The notes below the pieces were generated by a model, which made no database searches, was not told the origin of the DNA, and saw only the letters and a program-made list of their open reading frames with translations. From positions 434,001 to 498,000 of the forward strand of contig CAVWVF010000004.1 of NCBI GenBank assembly GCA_963758335.1: a stretch of DNA of 64,000 nt, given 5' to 3'. Positions 46,382 to 54,531 of the stretch are shown one piece after another. A program made the translations under genes and the position numbers. Numbering within the stretch: position 1 is the stretch's first letter; every line of letters begins with the position of its first letter. This DNA is from Roseiarcus sp963758335. GTDB taxonomy: Bacteria > Pseudomonadota > Alphaproteobacteria > Rhizobiales > Beijerinckiaceae.

Positions 46382-47797
46382 ATGAGCAAAATCCAGCCGG
46401 TGATCATGTGCGGCGGCTCCGGCACCCGCGTCTGGCCGGAATCGCGCGAGAGCCTACCCAAACAGTTCATTCCTCTGATTGGCGAACGGTCGACTTTTCA
46501 GTCGGTCGTCGGCCTGGTCGTCGACCGGGCGATTTTCGATCCCCCCGTCGTCATCACCAATTTCGATTATCGCTTCCGCGTCGCGGAACAGTTGAAAGAG
46601 ATCGGCGCCGAGGCGACGATCCTACTCGAGCCGGAGCGTCGCGACAGCGCCGCGGCCGTCGGGGCGGCGGCGGCCTGGGCCGCGGCGCGCGAACCGAAGA
46701 CGGTGGTCGCGGTGCTGGCCGCGGACCACATCGTCAAAGACAGCGGCAAATTCGCAAAACTCTGCGCCCAGGCCGGCGTCGCGGCCGAGGCCGGCGAGAT
46801 CGTCACCTTCGGCGTGACCCCGGACCATCCGGCGACCGGCTACGGCTACATCCATCCCGCCGAGCCGCTGGCGGTCGATTCGCAGGTGCGACGGGTCGAG
46901 CGCTTCGTCGAGAAGCCGGACGAGAAGCGGGCCCGGACCTTCATCGATGAGGGTTATTTGTGGAACTCGGGCAATTTCGTCTTCCGAGCCGACGCGATGC
47001 TGGACGAACTCGCGCGCTTCGAGCCGGAGATCGCTGCGGCGACGAGCGAGGCCGTCGCCCGGGCGAAAACCGATCTCGGCTTCGTCATTCTCGACAAGGA
47101 CTCCTTCATCAAGGCGCCGAAGATGTCGATCGACTTTGCCGTGATGGAACGGACCCATCGGGCGGCGGTGCTGGCCGCCGACGTCGGCTGGTCGGACGTC
47201 GGTCAGTGGTCGACCGTCTGGCGGCTCAGCCCGCAGGACAAGCAAGGCAACAGCCTGCGCGGCCGGGCGGTGGCGATCAACTCCTCCAACGTGCTGGTGC
47301 GCTCTGAGGACAATCTGGCCGCTGTCATCGGCCTCGACAATGTCATCGTGGTCTCCACCGGCGACGCGGTGCTGGTCGCCGACCAGTCGCAGAGCGACAA
47401 GGTCAAGCAGCTCGTCGAACAGCTGAAGGCCGAACGCCACCCGGAGGCGACCCAGCACAGGCGGATGTATCGGCCGTGGGGCTATTACCAGAGCATCGAC
47501 CAGGGCCCGCGCTATCAGGTCAAACGCATCGTGGTGCGGCCGGGCGGGCGTCTGTCATTGCAGAAGCATTATCACCGCGCCGAACACTGGATCGTGGTGC
47601 GCGGAGCGGCGGAAGTGACGCTGAATGGCGCCGCTCAGCTCGTGCACGAGAACGAATCGATCTATCTGCCGATCGGCTCCGACCACCGTCTCGCCAATCC
47701 CGGCAAGATCGACCTTGAACTGATCGAGGTGCAGACCGGCAGCTACCTCGGCGAGGACGACATCGTCCGCATCGAGGATGTGTACAACCGGACCTGA
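46382..47797 (+). CDS. manC: bifunctional mannose-1-phosphate guanylyltransferase / mannose-6-phosphate isomerase
   Basis: 471 aa from ATG 46382. Makes GDP-mannose (and interconverts mannose-6-P/fructose-6-P) for exopolysaccharide and LPS. The nucleotidyltransferase domain has the signature MCGGSGTRVWPESRESLPKQ F at residues 8-28, then VVAVLAADHIVK, GYGYIHP, FVEKPDEKRA and YLWNSGNFVF. The C-terminal cupin (about 360-471) holds RPWGYYQSIDQGPRYQVKRI and the metal-binding HYHRAEHW. Intact. Its polysaccharide role relates it to the wrecked sugar-transferase locus at 5-7 kb. Confidence 0.95.
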   Translation: MSKIQPVIMCGGSGTRVWPESRESLPKQFIPLIGERSTFQSVVGLVVDRAIFDPPVVITNFDYRFRVAEQLKEIGAEATILLEPERRDSAAAVGAAAAWAAAREPKTVVAVLAADHIVKDSGKFAKLCAQAGVAAEAGEIVTFGVTPDHPATGYGYIHPAEPLAVDSQVRRVERFVEKPDEKRARTFIDEGYLWNSGNFVFRADAMLDELARFEPEIAAATSEAVARAKTDLGFVILDKDSFIKAPKMSIDFAVMERTHRAAVLAADVGWSDVGQWSTVWRLSPQDKQGNSLRGRAVAINSSNVLVRSEDNLAAVIGLDNVIVVSTGDAVLVADQSQSDKVKQLVEQLKAERHPEATQHRRMYRPWGYYQSIDQGPRYQVKRIVVRPGGRLSLQKHYHRAEHWIVVRGAAEVTLNGAAQLVHENESIYLPIGSDHRLANPGKIDLELIEVQTGSYLGEDDIVRIEDVYNRT

Positions 47798-47800
47798 CGT

Positions 47801-47834
47801 CTGGCGGCGCCCGCGCGCGGGCGCCGCCGCCAGG
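47801..47834. terminator. strong GC hairpin between convergent manC and DUF1127 genes
   Basis: CTGGCGGCGCCCG (47801-47813) pairs with CGGGCGCCGCCGCCAG (47818-47833), with a 3-nt bulge. It sits right after the manC stop and before the stop of the opposite gene, so it could end both transcripts. There is no T-tract, so the intrinsic-terminator call is moderate. Confidence 0.6.
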
Positions 47835-47849
47835 ACCTGCTTCATCAAG

Positions 47850-48011
47850 TTACCGCTGTTCCCGCGAGGCGAGGCGGGCGATCTCGCGGATGTCGGCGCG
47901 ATCGATGCCGATGTCGTGCAGCTCGCGGTCCGAATAGTTGGACAATTCCTGGATGACGCTCCAGTAAGTCCGGCGGGCGCGCAGGAAGCGCGCGACTGAG
48001 AACAACTTCAT
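47850..48011 (-). CDS. DUF1127 small protein
   Basis: 53 aa, ATG 48011 with AAGGAGA 7 nt upstream, stop TAA 47850-47852. MKLFSVARFLRARRTYWSVI followed by QELSNYSDRELHDIGIDRAD IREIARLA is the classic DUF1127 pattern, abundant in Alphaproteobacteria. Family members are small Arg-rich regulators; some link RNA turnover with phosphate or carbon metabolism. Intact and well supported. Confidence 0.9.
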   Translation of the reverse strand: MKLFSVARFLRARRTYWSVIQELSNYSDRELHDIGIDRADIREIARLASREQR

Positions 48012-48567
48012 GGCGGTCTCCTTTTCTGACCGCCCTCCTTCGATGGCCCCGATATCCTCGTGGGACCGCCACCGCTCCTTCTCCTAGACAGCGCTGACTT
48101 AGATTGCTGCGCTGCAAAAGTCAATGGTGCAGTGCGGTAACAGTTGTTGTAATTTGCATGACTTGCGCGTGGAGATCGCGCGGCGCAGCGCTAAACAGCC
48201 ATAATTTCGCTCATACGCGCGTCATTCTGAACGATTTCTCGCCATCTGATCGTTATGTCATGCGCATGCCGCATGTCTGCCTCCCATCGGAGATAACTCA
48301 AGTTAAAGGCGATTAACAAATATTAAAGGCGATTAACGAATAGCGCTCGGGCGTGGGTTTCGGTTTTGAGGCTGGTCGCCGCGCGAGCGCTCGCACTCGA
48401 TTGCACTGTTGAGCGCTCGCATGACAAATCCCGAAAACGCAAGACCCAACCAACAATCACCATTACACGTAAAGTCGATGGTTTTTATCAACTTGGATTC
48501 GTTGCCCTGCGCGCCCAGCCCGCGGAGTTGACTGTCGCCGGCCGATCCCCTAGAGACCGGCCGCATG
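48012..48567. other. intergenic region upstream of rpsD and DUF1127
   Basis: About 550 bp holding divergent promoters by position. AT-rich near 48290-48350, where a 20-bp direct repeat lies. No further gene supported; the short frames on both strands lack family matches. Confidence 0.4.
48303..48342 (+). repeat. 20-bp tandem direct repeat
   Basis: TTAAAGGCGATTAACAAATA (48303-48322) is followed at once by the same sequence with one change (48323-48342). It lies in the AT-rich gap about 380 bp upstream of rpsD. It could be a regulator-binding site, but only the repeat itself is seen. Confidence 0.7.
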
Positions 48568-48596
48568 AGCGCGCTCTCTGAAGGAGAGGGCGCGCT
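48568..48596 (+). promoter_or_regulatory. stable hairpin in the rpsD leader
   Basis: AGCGCGCTCTCT (48568-48579) pairs with GGAGAGGGCGCGCT (48583-48596) around a tiny loop, with a 1-2 nt bulge, 122 bp before the rpsD start. Ribosomal protein S4 autoregulates by binding leader RNA in other bacteria. Whether this hairpin does so is an inference; it could equally be a terminator from upstream. Confidence 0.45.
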
Positions 48597-48717
48597 TGTC
48601 GTTTGACGCACCCGCGGCGCGGGCCTTGCTCGGCTCAAGCCTGTCGGCGCCTCGAAAGGGGCGCGGAGGAGGGCGCGTTCCTCGAAGAACCCGATCGCAC
48701 CCAAAAGAGGAACCGCG

Positions 48718-49335
48718 ATGACGAAGCGCGCAGAAGCCAAGTACAAAATCGATCGCCGGATGGGCGAGAACATCTGGGGCCGCCCGCGCAGCCCCTTCAA
48801 CAAGCGTGAATATGGCCCCGGCCAGCACGGGCAGCGCCGCAAGGGCAAGGCGACCGACTTCGGCACTCAGCTCAAGGCGAAGCAAAAGGTCAAGGGCTAT
48901 TACGGCAACATTTCCGAGCGCCAGTTCCACAAATATTACGTCGAGGCGCTGCGCATGAAGGGCGACTCGAGCGCCAATCTCATCGGTCTTTTGGAGCGCC
49001 GAGTGGACGCCGTCATCTATCGCGCCAAGTTCGTGCCGACCGTGTTCGCCGCCCGCCAGTTCGTCAACCACGGCCACGTCAAGGTCAACGGCCGCCGGGT
49101 CAACATCCCCTCCTATCAGGTGAAGGTCGGCGACCTCGTCGAGATCAAGGAATCCTCGAAGCAGCTGGCTCTGGTGTTGGAGGCCAACGCCCTCGCCGAG
49201 CGGGACGTCCCCGATTACGTCGAGGTCGATCAGGCCAAGGGCACGGCCAAGCTCACCCGCTACCCCGGGCTGTCGGAAGTGCCGTATCCGACCCGGATGG
49301 AGCCGAATCTCGTCATCGAATTCTATTCGCGCTGA
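48718..49335 (+). CDS. rpsD: 30S ribosomal protein S4
   Basis: 205 aa, standard length. Primary 16S rRNA-binding protein that nucleates 30S assembly. MTKRAEAKYKIDRRMGENIW and GRPRSPFNKREYGPGQHGQR are the N-terminal domain. GLLERRVDAVIYRAKFVPTV FAARQFVNHGHVKVNGRRVN is the S4 RNA-binding fold. The C-terminus is PYPTRMEPNLVIEFYSR. GAGGAACCGCG precedes ATG 48718. Intact; as in many Hyphomicrobiales it stands apart from the main ribosomal operons. Confidence 0.97.
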   Translation: MTKRAEAKYKIDRRMGENIWGRPRSPFNKREYGPGQHGQRRKGKATDFGTQLKAKQKVKGYYGNISERQFHKYYVEALRMKGDSSANLIGLLERRVDAVIYRAKFVPTVFAARQFVNHGHVKVNGRRVNIPSYQVKVGDLVEIKESSKQLALVLEANALAERDVPDYVEVDQAKGTAKLTRYPGLSEVPYPTRMEPNLVIEFYSR

Positions 49336-49504
49336 CGCCGCCGGTCGGCGATTCCATCCAAAGTTCTCCCGTGTCGCCACGCCGCCAAAAAGCCGAGGCG
49401 CCGACGCCAGGCCGATGCGGCGCCAACAGCGCCGTCATGCCAACTCCTGACAACGCTTGCCCATTGCCGTTTTGAGCTTTTTCAAGGGGTTGGAGCGGAA
49501 AGGA

Positions 49505-51239
49505 GTAATCGGGGCAAATTTCCGGGCGGAAGGGGGGAGTCAAGCGTCGGAAAGTATGATTCAAGCTGGGGATGTCCGTTGATTCGGGTGATCCGCTTGA
49601 GCGCATGACGCCGGCCGAGCTCATCGGCCTGGTTCGCACTTTGATTGGCGAAGTGACCCGCTTTCAGGCGGAGTACGAGAAGGTGAGCGGGGCGTTGGCC
49701 AAGCTGAGGGTCGAGCATCAGGCGGTCAAGGACGAACTGGCGCGATTGAAGAAACTGCCGCCGCGGCCGCCGCAGAAACCCTCGGGGATGGACAAGGCGA
49801 CGGACCGACCGGATTCGCAAGCGAACGCGCCCAAGGGCGGGCGGTCGACGCAGCGGCGCGGCAGCAACCTGGACAAGCTGACGGTCACGCAAACCATCGA
49901 GGTGAAGGTCGACGCGCCAGCGGGTTCCCGCCACAAGGGCTACGAAGAGATCGTCGTTCAGGACTTGGTTCTGAATCCTTTGGTGACCCGCTATCGGCGC
50001 GAGCGCTGGCAAACGCCGGATGGGAAGACTCTGATCGCGCCGCTCGATCCCGGGATCGTCGGTGGCTATGGCCCGCATCTTCAGCGCCTGATCTTGATGC
50101 TGCACTTTCAGGGACAGATGACCTGCGAGCGGATTCTGGCGCTGCTGAACGGCGTCGGCGTGGTGATTTCGAAACGCCAGGTGGTGCGCCTGCTGGCCGC
50201 CAAGCTCGAGACGTTCCGCGCTGAGGACGCCGAGGTGCTGAAGACCGGATTGAGCAGCGCTTCCTTCGTCACGGTCGACGACACCGGCGCCCGCCATCGA
50301 GGCAAGAGCGGCGTGACGACCCAGATCGGTTCCGACAGCTTCACCACGTTTCGAACCGGCCCGAGCAAGTCCCGCCTGGCGTTCCTGCGCAATCTCCTGG
50401 GCGGCGCGGCCTCTTACGTGGTCAACGAGGCGGCGCTCGTCTACATGCGGGCTTGCAATCTGAGCCTCAGCCTCATCGACACGCTCGCGGGCCATCCGAC
50501 GCGGCTTTTTGCGTCTCACGAAGACTGGACGAGCCATCTGAACGCGCTCGGATTCGCCGATCTCAGGATCACCCCCGATCCGGTGCGGGTCGCCAGCGAG
50601 GGTGCTCTGTGGGGCGCCGTTCGCGAGCAAGGCCTGCTCGGCCAAGCCATCGTCGTGTCAGACGGCGCCGGCCAGTTCCGCGTCGGCGAACACGCCTTGT
50701 GCTGGGTGCACGCCGAACGCCTGGTCCACAAGCTCATCCCCGCCAACGACAAGCAGCGCAACGCGATCGAGGTCGCACGGCGCATGATCTGGTGGTTCTA
50801 TCGCGCCTTAAAAGAATACAAGCTCGCCCCGAGCCTCGAGAAAGCCGAGCGTTTGCGGGCGCAGTTCGACCGCATCTTCAACCGCTCCAGAACCGGCTAC
50901 GCCACCCTCGACAGCCTGCTCAGGCGCCTCTTTCGCCTCAAGGACGATCTCTTGCGCGTCCTCGACCATCCCCATATTCCGCTGCACACCAACGCCTCGG
51001 AAAACGACATCCGCGTCTTCGTCACCAAGCGCAAAATCTCCGGCGGGACCCTCAGCGACAGAGGCCGCGACGCCCGCGACGTCATGCTCGGGCTCGCCAA
51101 GACCTGCAGGAAGCTCAAAATCCCCTTCTTCGACTATCTCGGCGCTCGCCTCGCCATTCCAGGCCCCGAAATCCCCGATCTCGCAACTCTCGTCAGGCCC
51201 GCCCCAAGCTAACGCCGCCCGGAAATTCGCCCCGGTTAC
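49505..51239 (+). mobile_element. intact single-ORF IS66-like element with 8-bp target duplication
   Basis: Inverted repeats begin GTAATCGGGGCAAATTTCCG (49505-49529) and end as the near-complement (51215-51239), 23 of 25 positions matching. GGAAAGGA is duplicated exactly at 49497-49504 and 51240-51247. Length 1735 bp with one transposase and no TnpA/TnpB genes. Recent insertion. Confidence 0.95.
49572..51212 (+). CDS. IS66-like DDE transposase
   Basis: 546 aa. An N-terminal coiled coil (LIGEVTRFQAEYEKVSGALA KLRVEHQAVKDELARLKKLP) and a basic linker precede the core. Catalytic Asp in SFVTVDDTGARHRGKSGV; Asp in AIVVSDGAGQFRVGEHALCW with the WVHAERLVHKL box; Glu in HTNASENDIRVFVTKRKISG GTLSD. 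The last is the IS66 hallmark (N-x-x-E-x-x-I-R). No zinc-ribbon N-terminus as in classical TnpC. Intact; similar in layout to the gene at 58420. Confidence 0.92.
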   Translation: MSVDSGDPLERMTPAELIGLVRTLIGEVTRFQAEYEKVSGALAKLRVEHQAVKDELARLKKLPPRPPQKPSGMDKATDRPDSQANAPKGGRSTQRRGSNLDKLTVTQTIEVKVDAPAGSRHKGYEEIVVQDLVLNPLVTRYRRERWQTPDGKTLIAPLDPGIVGGYGPHLQRLILMLHFQGQMTCERILALLNGVGVVISKRQVVRLLAAKLETFRAEDAEVLKTGLSSASFVTVDDTGARHRGKSGVTTQIGSDSFTTFRTGPSKSRLAFLRNLLGGAASYVVNEAALVYMRACNLSLSLIDTLAGHPTRLFASHEDWTSHLNALGFADLRITPDPVRVASEGALWGAVREQGLLGQAIVVSDGAGQFRVGEHALCWVHAERLVHKLIPANDKQRNAIEVARRMIWWFYRALKEYKLAPSLEKAERLRAQFDRIFNRSRTGYATLDSLLRRLFRLKDDLLRVLDHPHIPLHTNASENDIRVFVTKRKISGGTLSDRGRDARDVMLGLAKTCRKLKIPFFDYLGARLAIPGPEIPDLATLVRPAPS

Positions 51240-52858
51240 GGAAAGGACGGGACTTTTTGCGATCCCTTGGCGCATTCCGGCGGCGGCTCATGCACAGGAG
51301 CGCGACATAAGCGCTTGCAGCGGCGGGCGATAGCGCACGGAGTGGAGTCATTGGGCGCCTTTGCGAGTGAGAACAAAGGTAGCACAGAACCAGACTTTCG
51401 CCAAGAATTTTCACGGCCGCCTGCGTGCGTAACCGACGCAGCGCCGGCAGGGCGCCGCCATGGCGCCGGCCCGCCGCAGTCATCGACCGAGGCGGTCGCC
51501 GACCACCGATCCCGGTCCGGAAAACAGGGAGATTGGTTTCGTGGAACAGGGAGGTTTTTGGGCGGGAACAGGGAAATCATCCGCGCATAACAGGAGACAA
51601 ATGCGACGCTCCAAGCGCGTCGGGTCTCGTTCAAACGGTCTCAGGCAGCCTTTGGCGCCCGTTCAGGGAGAAGGGCGGAGCGCCCGCTGTCCGGGCGAAT
51701 GCGGCCGACCTTAGCCTGCTATCGTCGGACGACAGTGAGGGCTAGTCTTTCGCTGCGCCCGGCTCTCTTTGGCGTCACACAGGCTCCTCTGTACGGTGAT
51801 CGAGTAAGGTCGTCGACCTAATGCTGAAGCAGGGGCGCCCCTGCGGATTCGAGCCGCCATGACGTCCACTCCATCCTATCTGAACCCGCCGCCCCATCAG
51901 TGGCCCGACCGGGACGAGTACGCCAAGGGCGGAAAACACGTCAAGGACGGAAAAGCCACTCAGGCGTTGATTTTCAACGGCTGCGAGTTTCGTGAGCCAA
52001 TCGATCTTTCGAAAGTTACGTTTGAGGCCGGAGTGAGTTTCCGCCGCTGTATCTTCCACGAATCGGTCAATTTCAGCGGCGCGCGCTTTCGGGGCTGCGC
52101 CCAATTCTGGAGATGCGTCTTTGAGAAGCAAGCCGATTTCAAATACGCGGTCTTCGAACGACTGGAAACCGGCGCTCCAGGATCGGTTTTCAACGGCGAA
52201 GCCAACTTCAGTTGGAGCCGGTTCGAGCAAGACGTCGATTTTTTGTGGGCGCGGTTCGAAGGGCCGGTCTTTTTCTGGCGCACGAACTTTGAACAATTCG
52301 CCAAGCTCGAAGCAACATTCAATTCGGACGTCGTCTTCGAGGGAGATACTCGCTTAGTCGTCGTCGAGTTGGCAGTTTTACGCCCATACTATGAAGTATT
52401 CGACTTCTTGGAGCGGGCCGGGCTGCTTTCTCAAGACAACGAAGACGACTATTGCGCGAAAATATCTTCAGTCGACGACCAACAGGCTTTGCAGGATGGG
52501 CTCAAGAGCGTCAATTTTAACAGTGACGGCGTCGACAAAGTCATGTCGGTCTTGCCGCGGCTGCAAGCCAATATGTTTTCTGCCAGCGGCGCATCGTTCT
52601 GCGGGGCCAAGTTCGCCGTGCCGCGGGCGGTCATGTTCCGCAACGTCAGCCTTCGAACCTGCCGGTTCGTGAACTCCAATGCGGGTCAGGCGAAGTTTCA
52701 AAACGTGCAATGGGACTGGCAGCCCACTCTTCTTTTGGCCGCCCGCCGCCGTTCCGTATGTGACGAAAGACCAGCCTCTCCGGAAAGTAAACTCTCCCTC
52801 GAGACTCTTCGAGCGTTGGGCACGCTCTACAACGACCTGCGCGTCAGCCATGAAGAAG

Positions 52859-53085
52859 CTCAGCCATCCCCTCATTTTTCGTCGCAGGCAATTTTGCAAC
52901 CTCAGATACGTATCTTGATCCCGAGATACTCGTCTTGCGAGTCTTGCGGCACCGGATTTTGCGTCGCGATTATCGCTGATGAGGGCGCGTCATTCCAAAA
53001 GCGGCGTTTTCGTTCCCCTGATCTCACGTTGAAGGGCCAAAAAGTGCAGAAATCAGGCCATTTTTCAATTGAGGGGATTCATGAG
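52859..53085 (+). repeat. 227-bp inverted-repeat-ended element, copy 1
   Basis: Direct repeat of 53426-53653 at about 97% by eye. It begins CTCAGCCATCCCCTCATT and ends AATTGAGGGGATTCATGAG, which are imperfect inverted repeats of each other. It starts right after ATGAAGAAG (52850-52858). No coding of its own. Looks like a miniature inverted-repeat element or an IS end pair. Confidence 0.85.
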
Positions 53086-53425
53086 GCGGGCGCTATGCGG
53101 CACCCTGTGGCACCCTGAGGTAGCCGGCCTGAATTCGAAAATTGTTACTCGATTTAGAGAACTGTTATCTTGGACGCAGCCTGTAACAGTTCGCGATTTT
53201 GAATCCGCTGGAAATGAGCTTGCCAATTCATTCTTTCCTACCTCGGTCAGAGACCTATTAAAGAAAAGTCTAGATCATGTTTGTCATTCTAATGGATTAC
53301 GGATTCGTCTTTGCCTGGACGCCACTTTAGCTGACCTGCCTTGGGAATAACTTTAACTGCCTGAATTCGGTGGTTCATTGGCATTGGACGCAGGATTTTC
53401 ACTGGTGCGCGAACCTCCCCTGCCG
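53086..53425 (+). pseudogene. CHAT-domain (caspase-like) protein fragment
   Basis: The plus frame reads VAGLNSKIVTRFRELLSWTQ, PVTVRDFESAGNELANSFFP, SVRDLLKKSLDHV and GLRIRLCLDATLADLPWE. It then hits TAA (two in-frame stops) and continues LPEFGGSLALDAGFSLVREP P. The LRLRLD..LADLPWE and FLALD..xSLVREP blocks are the start of CHAT-domain proteins. These are caspase-like peptidases that in several bacterial systems act in defence. The His and Cys of the active site lie further downstream and are absent. It is carried between the two 227/228-bp repeats. Confidence 0.7.
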
Positions 53426-53653
53426 CTCAGCCATCCCCTCATTTTTCGTCGCAGGCAATTGTGCAACCTCAGATACGTATCTTGATCCCGAGATACTCGT
53501 CTTGCGAGTTTTGCGGCACCGGATTTTGCGTCGCGATTATCGCTGATGAGGGCGCGTCATTCCAAAAGCGGCGTTTTCGTTCCCCTGATCTCCACGTTGA
53601 AGGGCCAAAAAGTGCCGAAATCAGGCCATTTTTCAAATGAGGGGATTCATGAG
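53426..53653 (+). repeat. 228-bp inverted-repeat-ended element, copy 2
   Basis: Same sequence as 52859-53085 with a handful of substitutions and small indels (for example ATCTCCACG against ATCTCACG). It starts CTCAGCCATCCCCTCATT, ends AAATGAGGGGATTCATGAG, and is directly followed by ATGAAGAAG (53654-53662), the second copy of the 9-bp target. Confidence 0.85.
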
Positions 53654-54075
53654 ATGAAGAAGAGGCCTTGTTCGATGACGCTGCGGATTTCCAATTTGGC
53701 GAAATGGAGACAAAACGTCTCGCCCAGCTCGCCCAGCCGATTCCTCTCAGGCTCGTTTCGCTGACTGCCTGGTATCGGCGTCTCAGCGCCTACGGCGTCC
53801 GCCCCGGACTGGCCCTATTCTGGCTTTTGACTGCGATCTTCCTGATATTTCCGCTGCTTTATTTCGCGACAGGATACAGCCGTCACCCCCTCGACGCGAT
53901 CACTTACAGCCTCAAGACATCCACCTTCATGGAAGCGTCGAAGACGAGCGCCGAACCCGCCGAAAGCGCCCTGCCGATCGCAACCAAATTCGTCGCCGGT
54001 CTCGAGCGCCTGGCGGTCACCCTCCAGGCCGGCCTTTTTGCGCTCGCGCTGCGACGCAAGTTTGGACGCAGTTGA

Positions 54076-54307
54076 TCGTTGCCGGGGCAGGCCGGAAACG
54101 ACGTCGCGAGCGACGCGTCGGCGGGCCCGCGAGGCTCGAGCAAGGGCCACCCAAGCCGCGATGTCCAGCCGCACCCTCAATCCGGCGCTCGCGGCGACAT
54201 CGACGAGGGCGTCGAAACAACGCTTGATGATTCGGAGAACGGCACCGGCCCTTGTCGATGACGCTGCTGCCCGCCAAGTTGTTCGAGGTTAAGAAAGACG
54301 TGACGAC
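54076..54307. other. intergenic region
   Basis: About 230 bp between the pentapeptide gene end and a hydroxylaminobenzene-mutase-like fragment. Only short frames on both strands; nothing supported. Confidence 0.4.
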
Positions 54308-54531
54308 ATGAATGCATCGACGTTGTTGGCGCGCCAGGGCCGCAGCCTGCTCCAGGTCGGCGTCGTTTTCCTCCTCTTGGCGTCGCTGGAAGGCTTTGCG
54401 ATTGAAAACCTCGCCGCGCCGCAACTCGGATTGTCGGCGCATAAGCTGGCGGGATTGCAGAGCGTTCTGCTGCTGGCGCTGGGGCTCGTCTGGCCAAAAC
54501 TCGATCTCGGCCCCGCCGCGGCGCGAACCGC
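54308..54531 (+). pseudogene. hydroxylaminobenzene mutase-like membrane protein, truncated by IS256
   Basis: From ATG 54308: MNASTLLARQGRSLLQVGVV, then hydrophobic helices FLLLASLEGFAIENLAAPQL and GLQSVLLLALGLVWPKLDLG. This resembles the N-terminal half of the HabB-like family (small four-helix membrane proteins). The gene is cut after AAARTAG by the IS256 left end at 54532. The rest of it is not found on the other side of the IS, so more than a simple insertion occurred. Confidence 0.6.

Larger units (their letters stand above)
49375..51600 (-). repeat. dispersed non-coding repeat block, copy 2 (interrupted by an IS)
   Basis: Inverted counterpart of 31766-32320. Bases 49375-49492 match 32209-32320, and 51368-51562 match 31766-31953, in the same relative order on the minus strand. 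The IS66-like element at 49505-51239 inserted between the two matching parts. The rest of 51240-51858 carries no supported gene; the minus frame 51236-51634 is low-complexity Pro/Arg/Ser. Confidence 0.75.
51859..54075 (+). pseudogene. pentapeptide-repeat protein with C-terminal membrane/channel-like domain, split by an insertion
   Basis: ATG 51859. Residues about 30-155 hold degenerate pentapeptide repeats with Phe every five residues (LIFNGCEFREPIDLSKVTFE, AGVSFRRCIFHESVNFSGAR, FSWSRFEQDVDFLWARFEGP). They predict a right-handed beta-helix. After a linker, TLRALGTLYNDLRVSHEE breaks at 52858. From 53654 the frame EEEALFDDAADFQFGEMETK leads to SLTAWYRRLSAYGVRPGLAL and helices FWLLTAIFLIFPLLYFATGY ... 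FALALRRKFGRS, ending at 54075. Removing 52859-53662 rejoins the frame exactly. Such proteins pair pentapeptide sensors with a two-helix ion-channel-like module; the function is not known. Confidence 0.85.

Noticed and set aside
44605..46950. 781-aa plus-strand open frame
   Set aside because: Only its first about 50 codons are real (MttB-like N-terminus); beyond the extra C near 44756 it is an out-of-frame shadow of the methyltransferase and manC.
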